Positions 53,816 to 62,234 of a stretch of 64,000 nt of DNA are shown here, one piece after another; position 1 is the stretch's first letter, and each line of letters starts with the position of its first letter. The notes under the pieces are model-generated. The model made no database searches. It saw only the letters and a program-made list of their open reading frames with translations, and was not told the DNA's origin. The DNA comes from Blautia obeum ATCC 29174 (lineage in GTDB: Bacteria > Bacillota > Clostridia > Lachnospirales > Lachnospiraceae), in contig NZ_CP102265.1 of assembly GCF_025147765.1 (NCBI RefSeq), positions 2,171,001 through 2,235,000 on the forward strand, in the 5' to 3' direction. The translations under genes were made by a program, and so were the position numbers.

Positions 53816-54955
53816 TCATTTCACCTGGATTGCTTTTTCGGGGCACATCTCCTGGCAGCAGAAACAACGGATACATTTCTTATAATCATATACTGGTGGA
53901 TTCTCTCTGCCTTTACGGAAATCAACGGCCTTGTCCGGAACCGGACAGCTCTTCACACAAATCCCACACCGGATACAACGCTCCGGCTCAATATAAGGCT
54001 TCTTCTGAAAAATATTCAAGGCTTTCGCAAGACGTTCCCACATACCGGAACGTACCACTCTCCGGTCCACATCAAAATACGGATTTCCATACTGTGCTAC
54101 TGCATCCTTCATTGAAATCTCACCGGACGGAGTAACAATTTCAATTTCTTCCGAACGCCAGGTACCAAGTCCCATTTTTTCTCCATGATAATTCGTTGGA
54201 ACCATCTCCGGATTCAGATGGATCAGGTTACAGAACACACTATCAAGTGCAACCGGATCCCGTGACATCAGCATCACATTCATTGGAGCAGGATCTCCGG
54301 AACCTGGTCCGTTCCCCTCCATGGCCACAATTCCATCCATAATATACAGCCGCGGCTTCACATACTGATTCAGATCGACAAGCATACGGGCAAAACTGTC
54401 TGCACTTGGGTACAATGTATGACCTTTGGCTTTGTGAAATCCATAAACGAATCCATAGCTGTTTTTCACAGCTCCCGTGATGCGTTCCAGTGCATGCGTC
54501 TTCATTTTGCAAAGAGAGATCACACAGTCTTTTTCCAGAAGTTCTTTCGGCAAAATAAATTCTTTTGCCTGTATTCCTTTCGGATAGTCTACATGGATTC
54601 CCGTCGTATAATCAATAGCCGGAATATCCAGTTTCTCAAGATACGTATCCATTCCTGTCCCATGGATCACTTTAGAAGTTGTTCCATTTCCGCAGGAATC
54701 TGCAAGTGCCATATCCTGATATCCTTTTTCTCTCATCAGTCGGGCAAACATTCCCACAACCGTCGGATGTGTGATCACTGCCTTATCAACTTCCGCTTTC
54801 TTTAGAAGATTCGGCTTCAGCAATACAGACTCTTCTTTACCGACAATATTCTCGATTCCGCCCAGAAGCTCCAGTCCGATTTCAAGATTCTCATAAACAA
54901 TTTCTTCCCTGTAAGAATTACAGGGAAGAAGAATGACTTTACTTTTTTTATTCAT
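53816..54955 (-). CDS. DUF362 protein with C-terminal 2x[4Fe-4S] ferredoxin domain
   Basis: 379 aa from ATG 54955 (GAGG site at 6 nt); ATG 54967 overlaps the upstream stop and is also possible. Residues about 30-290 are the DUF362 domain (VLLKPNLLKKAEVDKAVITHPTV in parts, LADSCGNG, CKMKTHALERITGAVKN). The C-terminus has two Cys clusters, CIRCGICVKSCPVPD and CIRCFCCQEMCPEKAI. It is a likely electron-transfer protein of unknown partner. It is the last gene of the second transporter operon. Confidence 0.88.
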   Translation of the reverse strand: MNKKSKVILLPCNSYREEIVYENLEIGLELLGGIENIVGKEESVLLKPNLLKKAEVDKAVITHPTVVGMFARLMREKGYQDMALADSCGNGTTSKVIHGTGMDTYLEKLDIPAIDYTTGIHVDYPKGIQAKEFILPKELLEKDCVISLCKMKTHALERITGAVKNSYGFVYGFHKAKGHTLYPSADSFARMLVDLNQYVKPRLYIMDGIVAMEGNGPGSGDPAPMNVMLMSRDPVALDSVFCNLIHLNPEMVPTNYHGEKMGLGTWRSEEIEIVTPSGEISMKDAVAQYGNPYFDVDRRVVRSGMWERLAKALNIFQKKPYIEPERCIRCGICVKSCPVPDKAVDFRKGRENPPVYDYKKCIRCFCCQEMCPEKAIQVK

Positions 54956-54963
54956 TATAATCC

Positions 54964-56604
54964 TCATTTAACAGCAGAAACTTTCTCTCCGCCAAGATCT
55001 GTCTCACGAATTGCTTTTCGTACCGGAAGTACACACGCCGGAACAACAGACAGAAAATCAACCCCCATCTCCAGAAATTTTTTCGTCAGTGCTGTGTCCG
55101 CTGCGATTTCTCCGCAGATGCCAACCTTACGGCCTTCCTGATGTGCCGCATCCACAACCATACGCACCATACGAAGAATTGCCGGATGATGATCGTTGTA
55201 TTTGTCTTTCAGAAGAGGATTCTGACGATCCATCGCAAGCGTATACTGTGTCAGGTCATTGGTTCCAATACTTAAGAAATCAACATGTTTTGCAAGTTCC
55301 CGGCTGATCATGACTGCTGCCGGTGTCTCGATCATGATTCCTGTCATGATCTCTTTAAATGGAATGTTTTTTTCGCGCAGTCCTTCTTTTACTTCCTCAA
55401 TGATCTGCCATATCTCATCCATTTCTTCTTCAGAATCGATCATCGGGAACATCATTGCGAGATTACCATACGCACTGGCACGATAAATTGCACGAAGTTG
55501 TGCTTTAAACATTCTTCTTCGGTCAAGACAGAGACGAATCCCACGGTTGCCCATGATAGGATTGGTTTCCTGCGGAATGTCCAGATACGGAGCCTGCTTG
55601 TCTGCTCCGAGATCCGCAGTACGGATCACCGCAAGTCTCTCGCCCATTGTCTCTGCTACTTTTTTATATGCACGGAAAAGTTCATTTTCTCTCGGATAAT
55701 TTTCTCTTCCAAGATACTGGAACTCACTTCGCAGAAGCCCAATTCCCTTGGCGCCATAAAAAAGGACACTGCTCAGATCACTCATATTTCCAATATTGGC
55801 ATAAAGACCAATATTGCTGCCATCCTTTGTTTCATCTTTCTGCGCCTTCAGTTTCAGAAGTTCCTCTCTCTCTCTTCGATCCGCTTCCAGACGAATCTCA
55901 TATTCTTTCTGGATTTCCGCATCCGGGTTAAGATAAAAAGTTCCTGTATAACCATCTACGATTGCTGTCTTTCCATCCCACTCATCATCAGCTGCAACAT
56001 CGACCAAAGTTGGAATTTCCATTGTTTTCGCCATAATTGATGCATGAGATACTGCTGAACCATGATGCATGACCACAGCCAGAAGTTTATCCTTGTCCAT
56101 TTCCATAATCTCAGTCGGCGACAATGCCTCCGCAACCAGGATCACAGGTTCGTCCCCAAGATTAATACGGATGGCTGCACCACCCAGTATCTGGATCAGA
56201 CGGTTGGAAATCTCCTGCATATCATTGATTCTTCTTCGAATGACCGGCTCTTCCAGATGTCGGAATGTCTCAACCAGTTCATCTCTGTTGATCATAACTG
56301 CATAAGCAGCATTTACCTTTTCATTGGCAATGCTGCTTTCAATTGCATTCTGGTAACTTTCGGATTCCAGAAGTTTAATCTGGCGAAGAAAAACACCGGC
56401 CTCCTGTTCATTCAGAAGCCTGTTGGCTTCATACAGCTCATGAAGTTTCTGAACCGCCTGAAGCCGGGCTTCCTGAAAATTACTGATTTCTTTTTTTATG
56501 TTGCTGACCAGACACTGACGTATCTGGTATTCCCCTCTGCTGTAATACAGTATCTTGCCGATGGCTATTCCTGAAAAGGTAGCAGTACCTTTATAGATTT
56601 CCAT
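54964..56604 (-). CDS. PTS enzyme I family protein (phosphoenolpyruvate-protein phosphotransferase)
   Basis: 546 aa, near normal EI length. The phospho-His is His187 in GSAVSHASIMAKTMEIPTL, though the usual GGRTSH lead-in is altered. The PEP domain has NPIMGNRGIRLCL, IGTNDLTQYTLAMDR and the catalytic Cys in VGICGEIAAD. It would pass phosphate from PEP to HPr. No HPr or enzyme II gene is near. It starts 21 bp after the binding-protein gene and overlaps the DUF362 frame. It could be the housekeeping EI or a specialised paralogue. Confidence 0.88.
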   Translation of the reverse strand: MEIYKGTATFSGIAIGKILYYSRGEYQIRQCLVSNIKKEISNFQEARLQAVQKLHELYEANRLLNEQEAGVFLRQIKLLESESYQNAIESSIANEKVNAAYAVMINRDELVETFRHLEEPVIRRRINDMQEISNRLIQILGGAAIRINLGDEPVILVAEALSPTEIMEMDKDKLLAVVMHHGSAVSHASIMAKTMEIPTLVDVAADDEWDGKTAIVDGYTGTFYLNPDAEIQKEYEIRLEADRREREELLKLKAQKDETKDGSNIGLYANIGNMSDLSSVLFYGAKGIGLLRSEFQYLGRENYPRENELFRAYKKVAETMGERLAVIRTADLGADKQAPYLDIPQETNPIMGNRGIRLCLDRRRMFKAQLRAIYRASAYGNLAMMFPMIDSEEEMDEIWQIIEEVKEGLREKNIPFKEIMTGIMIETPAAVMISRELAKHVDFLSIGTNDLTQYTLAMDRQNPLLKDKYNDHHPAILRMVRMVVDAAHQEGRKVGICGEIAADTALTKKFLEMGVDFLSVVPACVLPVRKAIRETDLGGEKVSAVK

Positions 56605-56624
56605 CCTGCTTCCCCCTTATTTTA

Positions 56625-57656
56625 TCAGTCGCAGGCAGCTTTGAACTCTGTCCAGTTCTTATTGTAAGCTTCTTCTGCTTCTGCGCTGATATTTTCTACT
56701 GCTGATCCCTCTGTTACGGAATCCGGTACTACAAGGTCCTGATTCTCAAGCAGGGAATCTGCTGCTTTGTTTGTGCTGTAGTATCCGATATAATCGAAAC
56801 ATTTTGCTGCATTTTCCGGCTGAAGAATGTAATCCATGAACTGATATGCCTCATCCTTGTCCGGTGCCTGGCTCGGAATGAACATTCCCATTACACCAAA
56901 TCCAAGACCTTCTTCCGGATATACGACTTTAAGGTCCGGATTTTCCTGAAGGGCGGCTGTTACCTGTGAAGTGTACAGGAATGCAACACTTGCCTCTCCG
57001 TTCAGAAGAGAATCCTGTGTATTGTCATCCTGAATCAGACGAACATTCGGTGCAAGCTCCAGAAGTTTCTCACCTGTTTTAGCGATATCATCTGTATCCT
57101 GATCATTGAAATCCTGACCAAGTACAAGGTTTGTGATACCATTGATAACACGATAGTTTGCAGTCAGTGCAATGCTATCTTCAAGTGACGGATCCCAGAG
57201 ATCATTATATCCCTTGATATCAATATCTACCATATCCGGATCATATACGATCAACGGAATACCTGCTCCATATGGTGCAGTATATTCATCGTTCGGATCA
57301 TAGAACTGTCCCTGATACAGCGGGTTGATGTTATCCCATCCGGATAATTTGGATGTATCAAGTTTTTCTACAAGACCTTCCTGGATTGCGGTTTCGATAA
57401 TATAATCATCTGCAACAACAACGTCGTAGTCTCCACCTTTTGCCATGGAAAGCTTTTCCAACATGTTTTCATCAGTGTCGAAATTGGAATATACCACTTT
57501 TATTCCAGTTTCTTCTTCAAAACCATCCAGTACTTCCTGTGGGAACATGTTTTCCCATGTGTAGAGTACAAGCTCTTTGGAATCTGCACTTACAGACACG
57601 CTCATAGCCGGAATGACCATTGCTGCACATAATGCGCATACTACTAATTTTTTCAT
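56625..57656 (-). CDS. Polyamine-type ABC substrate-binding protein (PotD family)
   Basis: 343 aa. The signal peptide is residues 1-24 (MKKLVVCALCAAMVIPAM..SVSA) with an SVSA-DS cleavage-like site and no lipobox. The mature start KELVLYTWENMFPQEVLDGFEEETGI is PotD-like. The polyamine-contact Trp/Asp/Tyr residues cannot be checked by eye, so the substrate could differ. It is 129 bp downstream of the PotC-type gene, with a strong hairpin in that gap, and the permeases have no fused binding domain. Confidence 0.9.
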   Translation of the reverse strand: MKKLVVCALCAAMVIPAMSVSVSADSKELVLYTWENMFPQEVLDGFEEETGIKVVYSNFDTDENMLEKLSMAKGGDYDVVVADDYIIETAIQEGLVEKLDTSKLSGWDNINPLYQGQFYDPNDEYTAPYGAGIPLIVYDPDMVDIDIKGYNDLWDPSLEDSIALTANYRVINGITNLVLGQDFNDQDTDDIAKTGEKLLELAPNVRLIQDDNTQDSLLNGEASVAFLYTSQVTAALQENPDLKVVYPEEGLGFGVMGMFIPSQAPDKDEAYQFMDYILQPENAAKCFDYIGYYSTNKAADSLLENQDLVVPDSVTEGSAVENISAEAEEAYNKNWTEFKAACD

Positions 57657-57682
57657 AGCCTTCTCTCCTCTTGTCTTTTATT

Positions 57683-57748
57683 ATAAACTCTTCATGAAGC
57701 CTATGAATTTAAGTATAGCCTACTTTGACTTCATTGAAAAGAGTTTAT
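57683..57748 (-). repeat. Strong hairpin upstream of the binding-protein gene
   Basis: ATAAACTCTT (57683-57692) and AAGAGTTTAT (57739-57748) are perfect 10-bp arms, and about eight more pairs continue inside after a small bulge. On the minus strand no T run follows, so it is more likely an mRNA processing or stability element than a terminator. It separates permease from binding-protein cistrons. Confidence 0.55.
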
Positions 57749-57785
57749 TCATTGTTTTTGCTATTTTTGACTTTTTTGGTCCTGA

Positions 57786-58574
57786 TTATTTAGTTCTATG
57801 TTTTGTCAGCTTTCCGATCAGATTATAAACCAGAAGGATCAACAGCGTAAACACCAGCATGATCGTGCAGAGAGCATTGACCTCCGGCGTAACACCGGTC
57901 TTGATCTGGGTATAGACCTTAATCGGCAAAGTTGCCAGACGTGGTCCGTTGATAAAGATACTGATGACGACATCGTCCATGGACATTGCAAACGCCAGAA
58001 GGGATCCGGACAACACCGCCGGCATGATCAGCGGTAAGATGATGTCCCAGAATGCCCGGAAGGGACCGGCTCCGAGGTCTCTCGCTGCTTCCTCAAGTGA
58101 CGGATCCATGCCCGCCAGTCGTGCCTTGACTTCCATCAGTATATATGGCACACAGAAAACGGTATGACCGATCAGTAATGTCAGCATACCAAATGGCAGA
58201 TTCATCATATAGAAAAATGCCATCAGTACCATACCAAGGATGATCTCAGGGATCATCAGCGGTAAAATAGAAATATATTCCAGAATCCCTTTTGTCTTCC
58301 AGTGGATCCTGGAAAGTCCTACTGCACCCAGGGTGCCGATCACAGCAGATACCAGGCAGCTCACCACACCCAGAAAGAGGCTGTTTCCAAGTGCCTCGAT
58401 CATTGCATCATCATGAATCAGTTCCTGATACCATTTCAGAGAAAATCCGGTAAATCTTACAGGAAGCTTTGATTCATTAAAGGAAAATACGATAACCACC
58501 GCGATTGGCAGATACATCAGTACAAAAATCAGTCCAAGATAAAACCCGGAGAGCTTTGAATTCTTTTTTTTCAT
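57786..58574 (-). CDS. potC: Polyamine-type ABC permease, PotC
   Basis: 262 aa, six membrane segments, EAA loop EEAARDLGAGPFRAFWDIILPLIMPA. Paralogue of the PotC half of the fusion at 47743-49626, but ends normally (KLTKHRTK). The start overlaps the upstream potB stop by 4 bp. Confidence 0.92.
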   Translation of the reverse strand: MKKKNSKLSGFYLGLIFVLMYLPIAVVIVFSFNESKLPVRFTGFSLKWYQELIHDDAMIEALGNSLFLGVVSCLVSAVIGTLGAVGLSRIHWKTKGILEYISILPLMIPEIILGMVLMAFFYMMNLPFGMLTLLIGHTVFCVPYILMEVKARLAGMDPSLEEAARDLGAGPFRAFWDIILPLIMPAVLSGSLLAFAMSMDDVVISIFINGPRLATLPIKVYTQIKTGVTPEVNALCTIMLVFTLLILLVYNLIGKLTKHRTK

Positions 58575-59425
58575 CCCACACCCTCCAATTCTTTTGCATT
58601 TGTTACTTTTCGATACAACATGATCATCAGTGTTGTAAGGATCATCAGGGCAACTGCCAGCGCCGCTGCAAACGGCCAGTTGTTTCCTTTTGTCATCTGT
58701 TCCTGGATCAGGCTGCCGACGAGAACGATCTTATTTCCACCAAGAATATCAGCAATAAAGAACAAACCCATGGACGGAATAAATGTCAGAATCACACCGG
58801 ATAACAGCCCCGGCAGTGTCAGTTTAAAAGAAACCGTCCAGAAAGCTTTAAAGGGGCTTGCTCCAAGATCTCTTGCCGCTTCCACCAGTGACCAGTCCAA
58901 TTTTTCTGCGCTGGAATATACAGACAGGATCATAAATGGAAGAAGCACATAAGTCATACCGATCACGATTGCCGGATAGCTGTACAAGATACGCAAAGGT
59001 TTCTCGATCAGTCCAAGGCTCTTAAGGGCATGATTCAGAAGCCCCTTTGTCTGTAAAATGATCATCCAGCCATACAGACGAATCAAGGAATTGACCCAGA
59101 ACGGCAGCATCAGAAAGATCATAGCACGTTTTTTCCACTGTTCAGAAAGCTTCGCCATAAAGTAGCCAAACGGATAACCGATCAGACAGATAATGATCGT
59201 ACTGGTCACAGCAAGCTGGAAAGAACCGGTGAATGTTTTCATATAGACCGGATCAAGAATTTTTTTATAATTTGCGAGTGTAAATACCCACTCCACACCA
59301 TGACCTGCTTTTGGCTGTGCAAAGCTTAATGCCACCATATAAAGCAGCGGGCCTGCAACAAAAATGATCGTAAAGATATACAACGGCAGGATCATCCAGA
59401 CAGAGCCGGATTTATGTTTCTTCAT
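58571..59425 (-). CDS. potB: Polyamine-type ABC permease, PotB
   Basis: 284 aa, six membrane segments, EAA loop VEAARDLGASPFKAFWTVSFKLTLPG. It partners the PotC-type protein downstream and overlaps both neighbours by 4 bp. Paralogue of the PotB at 49623-50438. Confidence 0.92.
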   Translation of the reverse strand: MKKHKSGSVWMILPLYIFTIIFVAGPLLYMVALSFAQPKAGHGVEWVFTLANYKKILDPVYMKTFTGSFQLAVTSTIIICLIGYPFGYFMAKLSEQWKKRAMIFLMLPFWVNSLIRLYGWMIILQTKGLLNHALKSLGLIEKPLRILYSYPAIVIGMTYVLLPFMILSVYSSAEKLDWSLVEAARDLGASPFKAFWTVSFKLTLPGLLSGVILTFIPSMGLFFIADILGGNKIVLVGSLIQEQMTKGNNWPFAAALAVALMILTTLMIMLYRKVTNAKELEGVG

Positions 59426-60519
59426 ACTGCCGCCCCGCTTTCTGTCTCAGACGGAAGATCAACCAGAACCGCATTCTCAGCATCAAAATGACAGGTGACT
59501 TTCTGTCCCGGCTGCACACCGGCATCAATTCCATGTCTGTTTGCAATAACTTCTGTTCCATCTGCAAGCTTCAACACAACACGAAGAAGTCCGCCTGCAA
59601 AACTTTTTTCAACAACAACCGCTTCCATACCACTCTGGCAAGTCTCATCAAAAATCATATTCTCACTGCGGACAGCCAGCGTCACTGGTGTACCCGGAGC
59701 AATTTTTTTGCCTTCTGCCACAGCAGAAACAATACTGCCTGCAAGTGAAACTTTGAGAATATCTGCTTCTGTTTCCTGCGCAGTACCTTTTAAAATATTG
59801 GCATTTCCAACAAAAGTCGCCACATAACTGGTTTTTGGATGATTATAGATCTCATCCGGTGTCCCAATCTGTTCAAAGGTTCCTTTATTCATGACAGCAA
59901 TACGGTCGGACATGTTAATTGCCTCTTCCTGGTCATGCGTAATATAAATAAAAGTAATTCCAAGCTTTTTTTGTAACCTCTTCAGTTCAAGCTGCATGGC
60001 ACGGCGCAGCTGCAGATCCAGTGCTCCCAACGGCTCATCCAGAAGCAGCACCTTCGGATTATTGACCAGCGAACGGGCAATTGCCACACGCTGTCTCTGT
60101 CCACCGGAAAGTTCTGACGGCTTTCTCTTCTCGTATCCTAGAAGCTGTACCAGTTCCAGCATCTCAGATACTCGTTTTTTAATCTCTGCTTTTGGTATCT
60201 TTTTCAATTTCAGTCCATATCCAATGTTATCCGCCACTGTCATATGTGGAAATAACGCATAATTCTGAAATACTGTATTTACATCACGTGCTTCCGGTGC
60301 CAGTGCTGTGACATCTTTTCCCTCCAGATATACCTTGCCGGAATCCGGTGTCTCCAGACCTGCTATGATACGCAGAGTTGTCGTCTTTCCACATCCCGAG
60401 GAACCCAGAAGTGTAATAAACTCCCCCTTGTCGATAGAGAGACTGATTTCCTTCAGAACCACTTCATCTTTTGAAAACGACTTCCTGATATCTTTTAATT
60501 CCAAACATTTTTCTGCCAT
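59422..60519 (-). CDS. potA: Polyamine-type ABC transporter ATPase, PotA
   Basis: 365 aa. Walker A GSSGCGKTT, signature LSGGQRQRVAIARSL, Walker B KVLLLDEPLGALD, switch His (ITHD), and a C-terminal TOBE domain (LAVRSENMIFDE). It follows the amidohydrolase gene by 62 bp. Paralogue of the ATPase at 50428-51501. An AGGAGG lies about 15 nt upstream of ATG, a little far. Confidence 0.93.
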   Translation of the reverse strand: MAEKCLELKDIRKSFSKDEVVLKEISLSIDKGEFITLLGSSGCGKTTTLRIIAGLETPDSGKVYLEGKDVTALAPEARDVNTVFQNYALFPHMTVADNIGYGLKLKKIPKAEIKKRVSEMLELVQLLGYEKRKPSELSGGQRQRVAIARSLVNNPKVLLLDEPLGALDLQLRRAMQLELKRLQKKLGITFIYITHDQEEAINMSDRIAVMNKGTFEQIGTPDEIYNHPKTSYVATFVGNANILKGTAQETEADILKVSLAGSIVSAVAEGKKIAPGTPVTLAVRSENMIFDETCQSGMEAVVVEKSFAGGLLRVVLKLADGTEVIANRHGIDAGVQPGQKVTCHFDAENAVLVDLPSETESGAAV

Positions 60520-60581
60520 TTGTCTTTTGTCTTTCCTCCTGCTGTTTTATTGTATTCCTGCATTCAGCAATTCCTTACATT

Positions 60582-61883
60582 TTATTCTATCGTATTCTTC
60601 ACATACTGAATGTAACTTTCCTTATTGAATACTGGTGTATAGCTTTTTGTAATCTTTTTTGCTTCCTGTCCGCCATTCTTAAGAAGTTTATATACAGTCA
60701 GTGCCAGAAGCTTCGCCGGTAAAATATAGGCTTTTTCCGGATCTGTGATCTTGAAATCTGCCCCATGAAGTTTTCCTTCAAAACCCTTGAATGTAAAATT
60801 CACAACCGGAACAAGATGGCTGAGATCTCCTACATCCGTGCAGGCATTATTAAAATCACCTTTCTGTACTGTACGATAATTCAGTCCAAGGTCATCCGCC
60901 GCCTCGATCAGTGCGTTGTCTGCTGCTCTCGGGATGATCGGCATATAACCCTGAAGCTTCTCCATTTCTATTTTTCCACCAAAAGCATAGGCTGAACCGG
61001 CATACGCACGATTTACCATATCTGTAATCTCACAAATCTTGTCAAGCGATGCTGCACGAACCTTCGTCTCAACAATTGCCTCGTCCGGCACACTGTTGAT
61101 CACATCGCCGGCCTTCCGGATCACATTATGAAGTCGAACATGATCTTCTTCACGGAAAGTCTCACGCATCAGTCCCATCATTTGAATTGCACTTGTCGTT
61201 ATACTTAAAGCATTGACACCATTCCATGGGTCAATAGCTCCATGTGCAGCCTTTCCCCGCACCGTAACACGCTCCGCACTGTAGCCATTACAGGCCGGAT
61301 TCCCAAGATAAAAATCTTCTTCAACAGGAACCATATGCACATGCGTCGTTAATGCAATGTCCGTATCGTCGAAGACACCTGTGCGAATCATCTCGCTTTT
61401 ACCGCAACAGAACTCAATGCCTTCTTTTTTTAATCTGGTACGTTTGTCTGCATCAATGTACTCCTCTGCAGGAACTGCAAGAAAATTCACAGTTCCCGCA
61501 AGACATTTCTGCACATCCGGATCTGCCATTGCGATCGCACATCCGATCATTGCCGCCATCTGTGCATGATGACCGCAGGCATGTGCCACGCCTGTTACCG
61601 GATTCGCATTGGGATGGGAATGACATCCAATCGCATCCAGTTCTCCGATCACAGTCAGGGAAGGACCTTCTTTTATACTTTTCGTTCCCTTCACACCGGT
61701 ACGGGCAAGATGTTCTGTCACTTTATATCCTAAATTCTTCAGAACTTCTGCAGTCTTCCCGGCTGTACAAAATTCTTCATATCCAGGTTCCGGATGCGCT
61801 GCAATATCCTCAGCAAATGCAATGATCTGATCTTTATGTACATCAATCAGCCGCAAAATACGCTGTCCGGTTTCATCTATCAT
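60582..61883 (-). CDS. M20 family amidohydrolase (M20D-type)
   Basis: About 433 aa. Metal ligands appear in VAHACGHHAQMA (His-x-Cys-Gly-His-His), AVPAEEYID and ALTTHVHM. The dimerisation domain follows (AHGAIDPWNGVNAL). M20D enzymes remove acyl or aminoacyl groups from amides such as hippurate, N-acetyl-diaminopimelate or p-aminobenzoyl-glutamate. As the first gene of a transporter operon it may act on the imported compound. Start ATG 61883 has AGGGAG at 9 nt; ATG 61892 lies directly against that site. Confidence 0.88.
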   Translation of the reverse strand: MIDETGQRILRLIDVHKDQIIAFAEDIAAHPEPGYEEFCTAGKTAEVLKNLGYKVTEHLARTGVKGTKSIKEGPSLTVIGELDAIGCHSHPNANPVTGVAHACGHHAQMAAMIGCAIAMADPDVQKCLAGTVNFLAVPAEEYIDADKRTRLKKEGIEFCCGKSEMIRTGVFDDTDIALTTHVHMVPVEEDFYLGNPACNGYSAERVTVRGKAAHGAIDPWNGVNALSITTSAIQMMGLMRETFREEDHVRLHNVIRKAGDVINSVPDEAIVETKVRAASLDKICEITDMVNRAYAGSAYAFGGKIEMEKLQGYMPIIPRAADNALIEAADDLGLNYRTVQKGDFNNACTDVGDLSHLVPVVNFTFKGFEGKLHGADFKITDPEKAYILPAKLLALTVYKLLKNGGQEAKKITKSYTPVFNKESYIQYVKNTIE

Positions 61884-61961
61884 AAAACTCATCTCCCTCT
61901 GCCACTTCTGGATGTTATCTGCTTCATTCAGACAACTTGACAGAATGACACTTTAACAAGT

Positions 61962-61971
61962 TAACGCGTTA
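61962..61971. promoter_or_regulatory. CG-centred palindrome TAACGCGTTA, candidate operator
   Basis: Perfect 10-bp palindrome, adjacent to a second inverted repeat TTAAC-AA-GTTAA (61953-61964), about 20-30 bp downstream of the predicted start of the amidohydrolase-transporter operon. LacI-like symmetry; no regulator gene is near. Confidence 0.4.
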
Positions 61972-61997
61972 TACAAATACTATATTCATATTCTCAT

Positions 61998-62025
61998 ATC
62001 ATAACATAAATCTCACTCATTGCAA
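61998..62025 (-). promoter_or_regulatory. Promoter of the amidohydrolase/polyamine-type transporter operon
   Basis: On the minus strand TTGCAA (62020-62025), 16-bp spacer, TATGAT (61998-62003). Predicted leader is about 108 nt. Confidence 0.55.
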
Positions 62026-62061
62026 GTACTGAAAATAATGCAGGGGAAAACAAAATTTTTC

Positions 62062-62089
62062 TTGCATTTTATCAAAAATACGCTATAAT
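62062..62089 (+). promoter_or_regulatory. Promoter of tRNA-Thr
   Basis: TTGCAT (62062-62067), 16-bp spacer, perfect TATAAT (62084-62089). Start near 62096, 15 nt before the mature tRNA. Confidence 0.75.
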
Positions 62090-62110
62090 ATATTTTGTGT
62101 CTGAACACAA

Positions 62111-62183
62111 GCTGAAATAGCTCAGTTGGTAGAGCACTTCACTCGTAATGAAGGGGTCGTGGGTTCGAGTCCCATTTTCAGCT
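62111..62183 (+). tRNA. tRNA-Thr (anticodon CGT)
   Basis: 73 nt cloverleaf. The acceptor stem is GCTGAAA (62111-62117) with TTTCAGC (62176-62182), discriminator T. The D-loop contains AGTTGGTAG. The anticodon stem CTTCA/TGAAG encloses loop CTCGTAA with anticodon CGT at 62144-62146, reading ACG. The T-arm contains GGGTTCGAGTCCC. CCA is not encoded. Confidence 0.96.
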
Positions 62184-62199
62184 TTCTTTTTTTGCCTAA

Positions 62200-62231
62200 A
62201 AATGCCGCCAGATTCTATTCTGACGGCATTT
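62200..62231. terminator. Bidirectional terminator, tRNA-Thr / branching-enzyme-like gene
   Basis: AAATGCCG (62200-62207) pairs with CGGCATTT (62224-62231), with an inner CAGA/TCTG stem. A T run lies on each side when read on the matching strand. Confidence 0.8.
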
Positions 62232-62234
62232 CTA

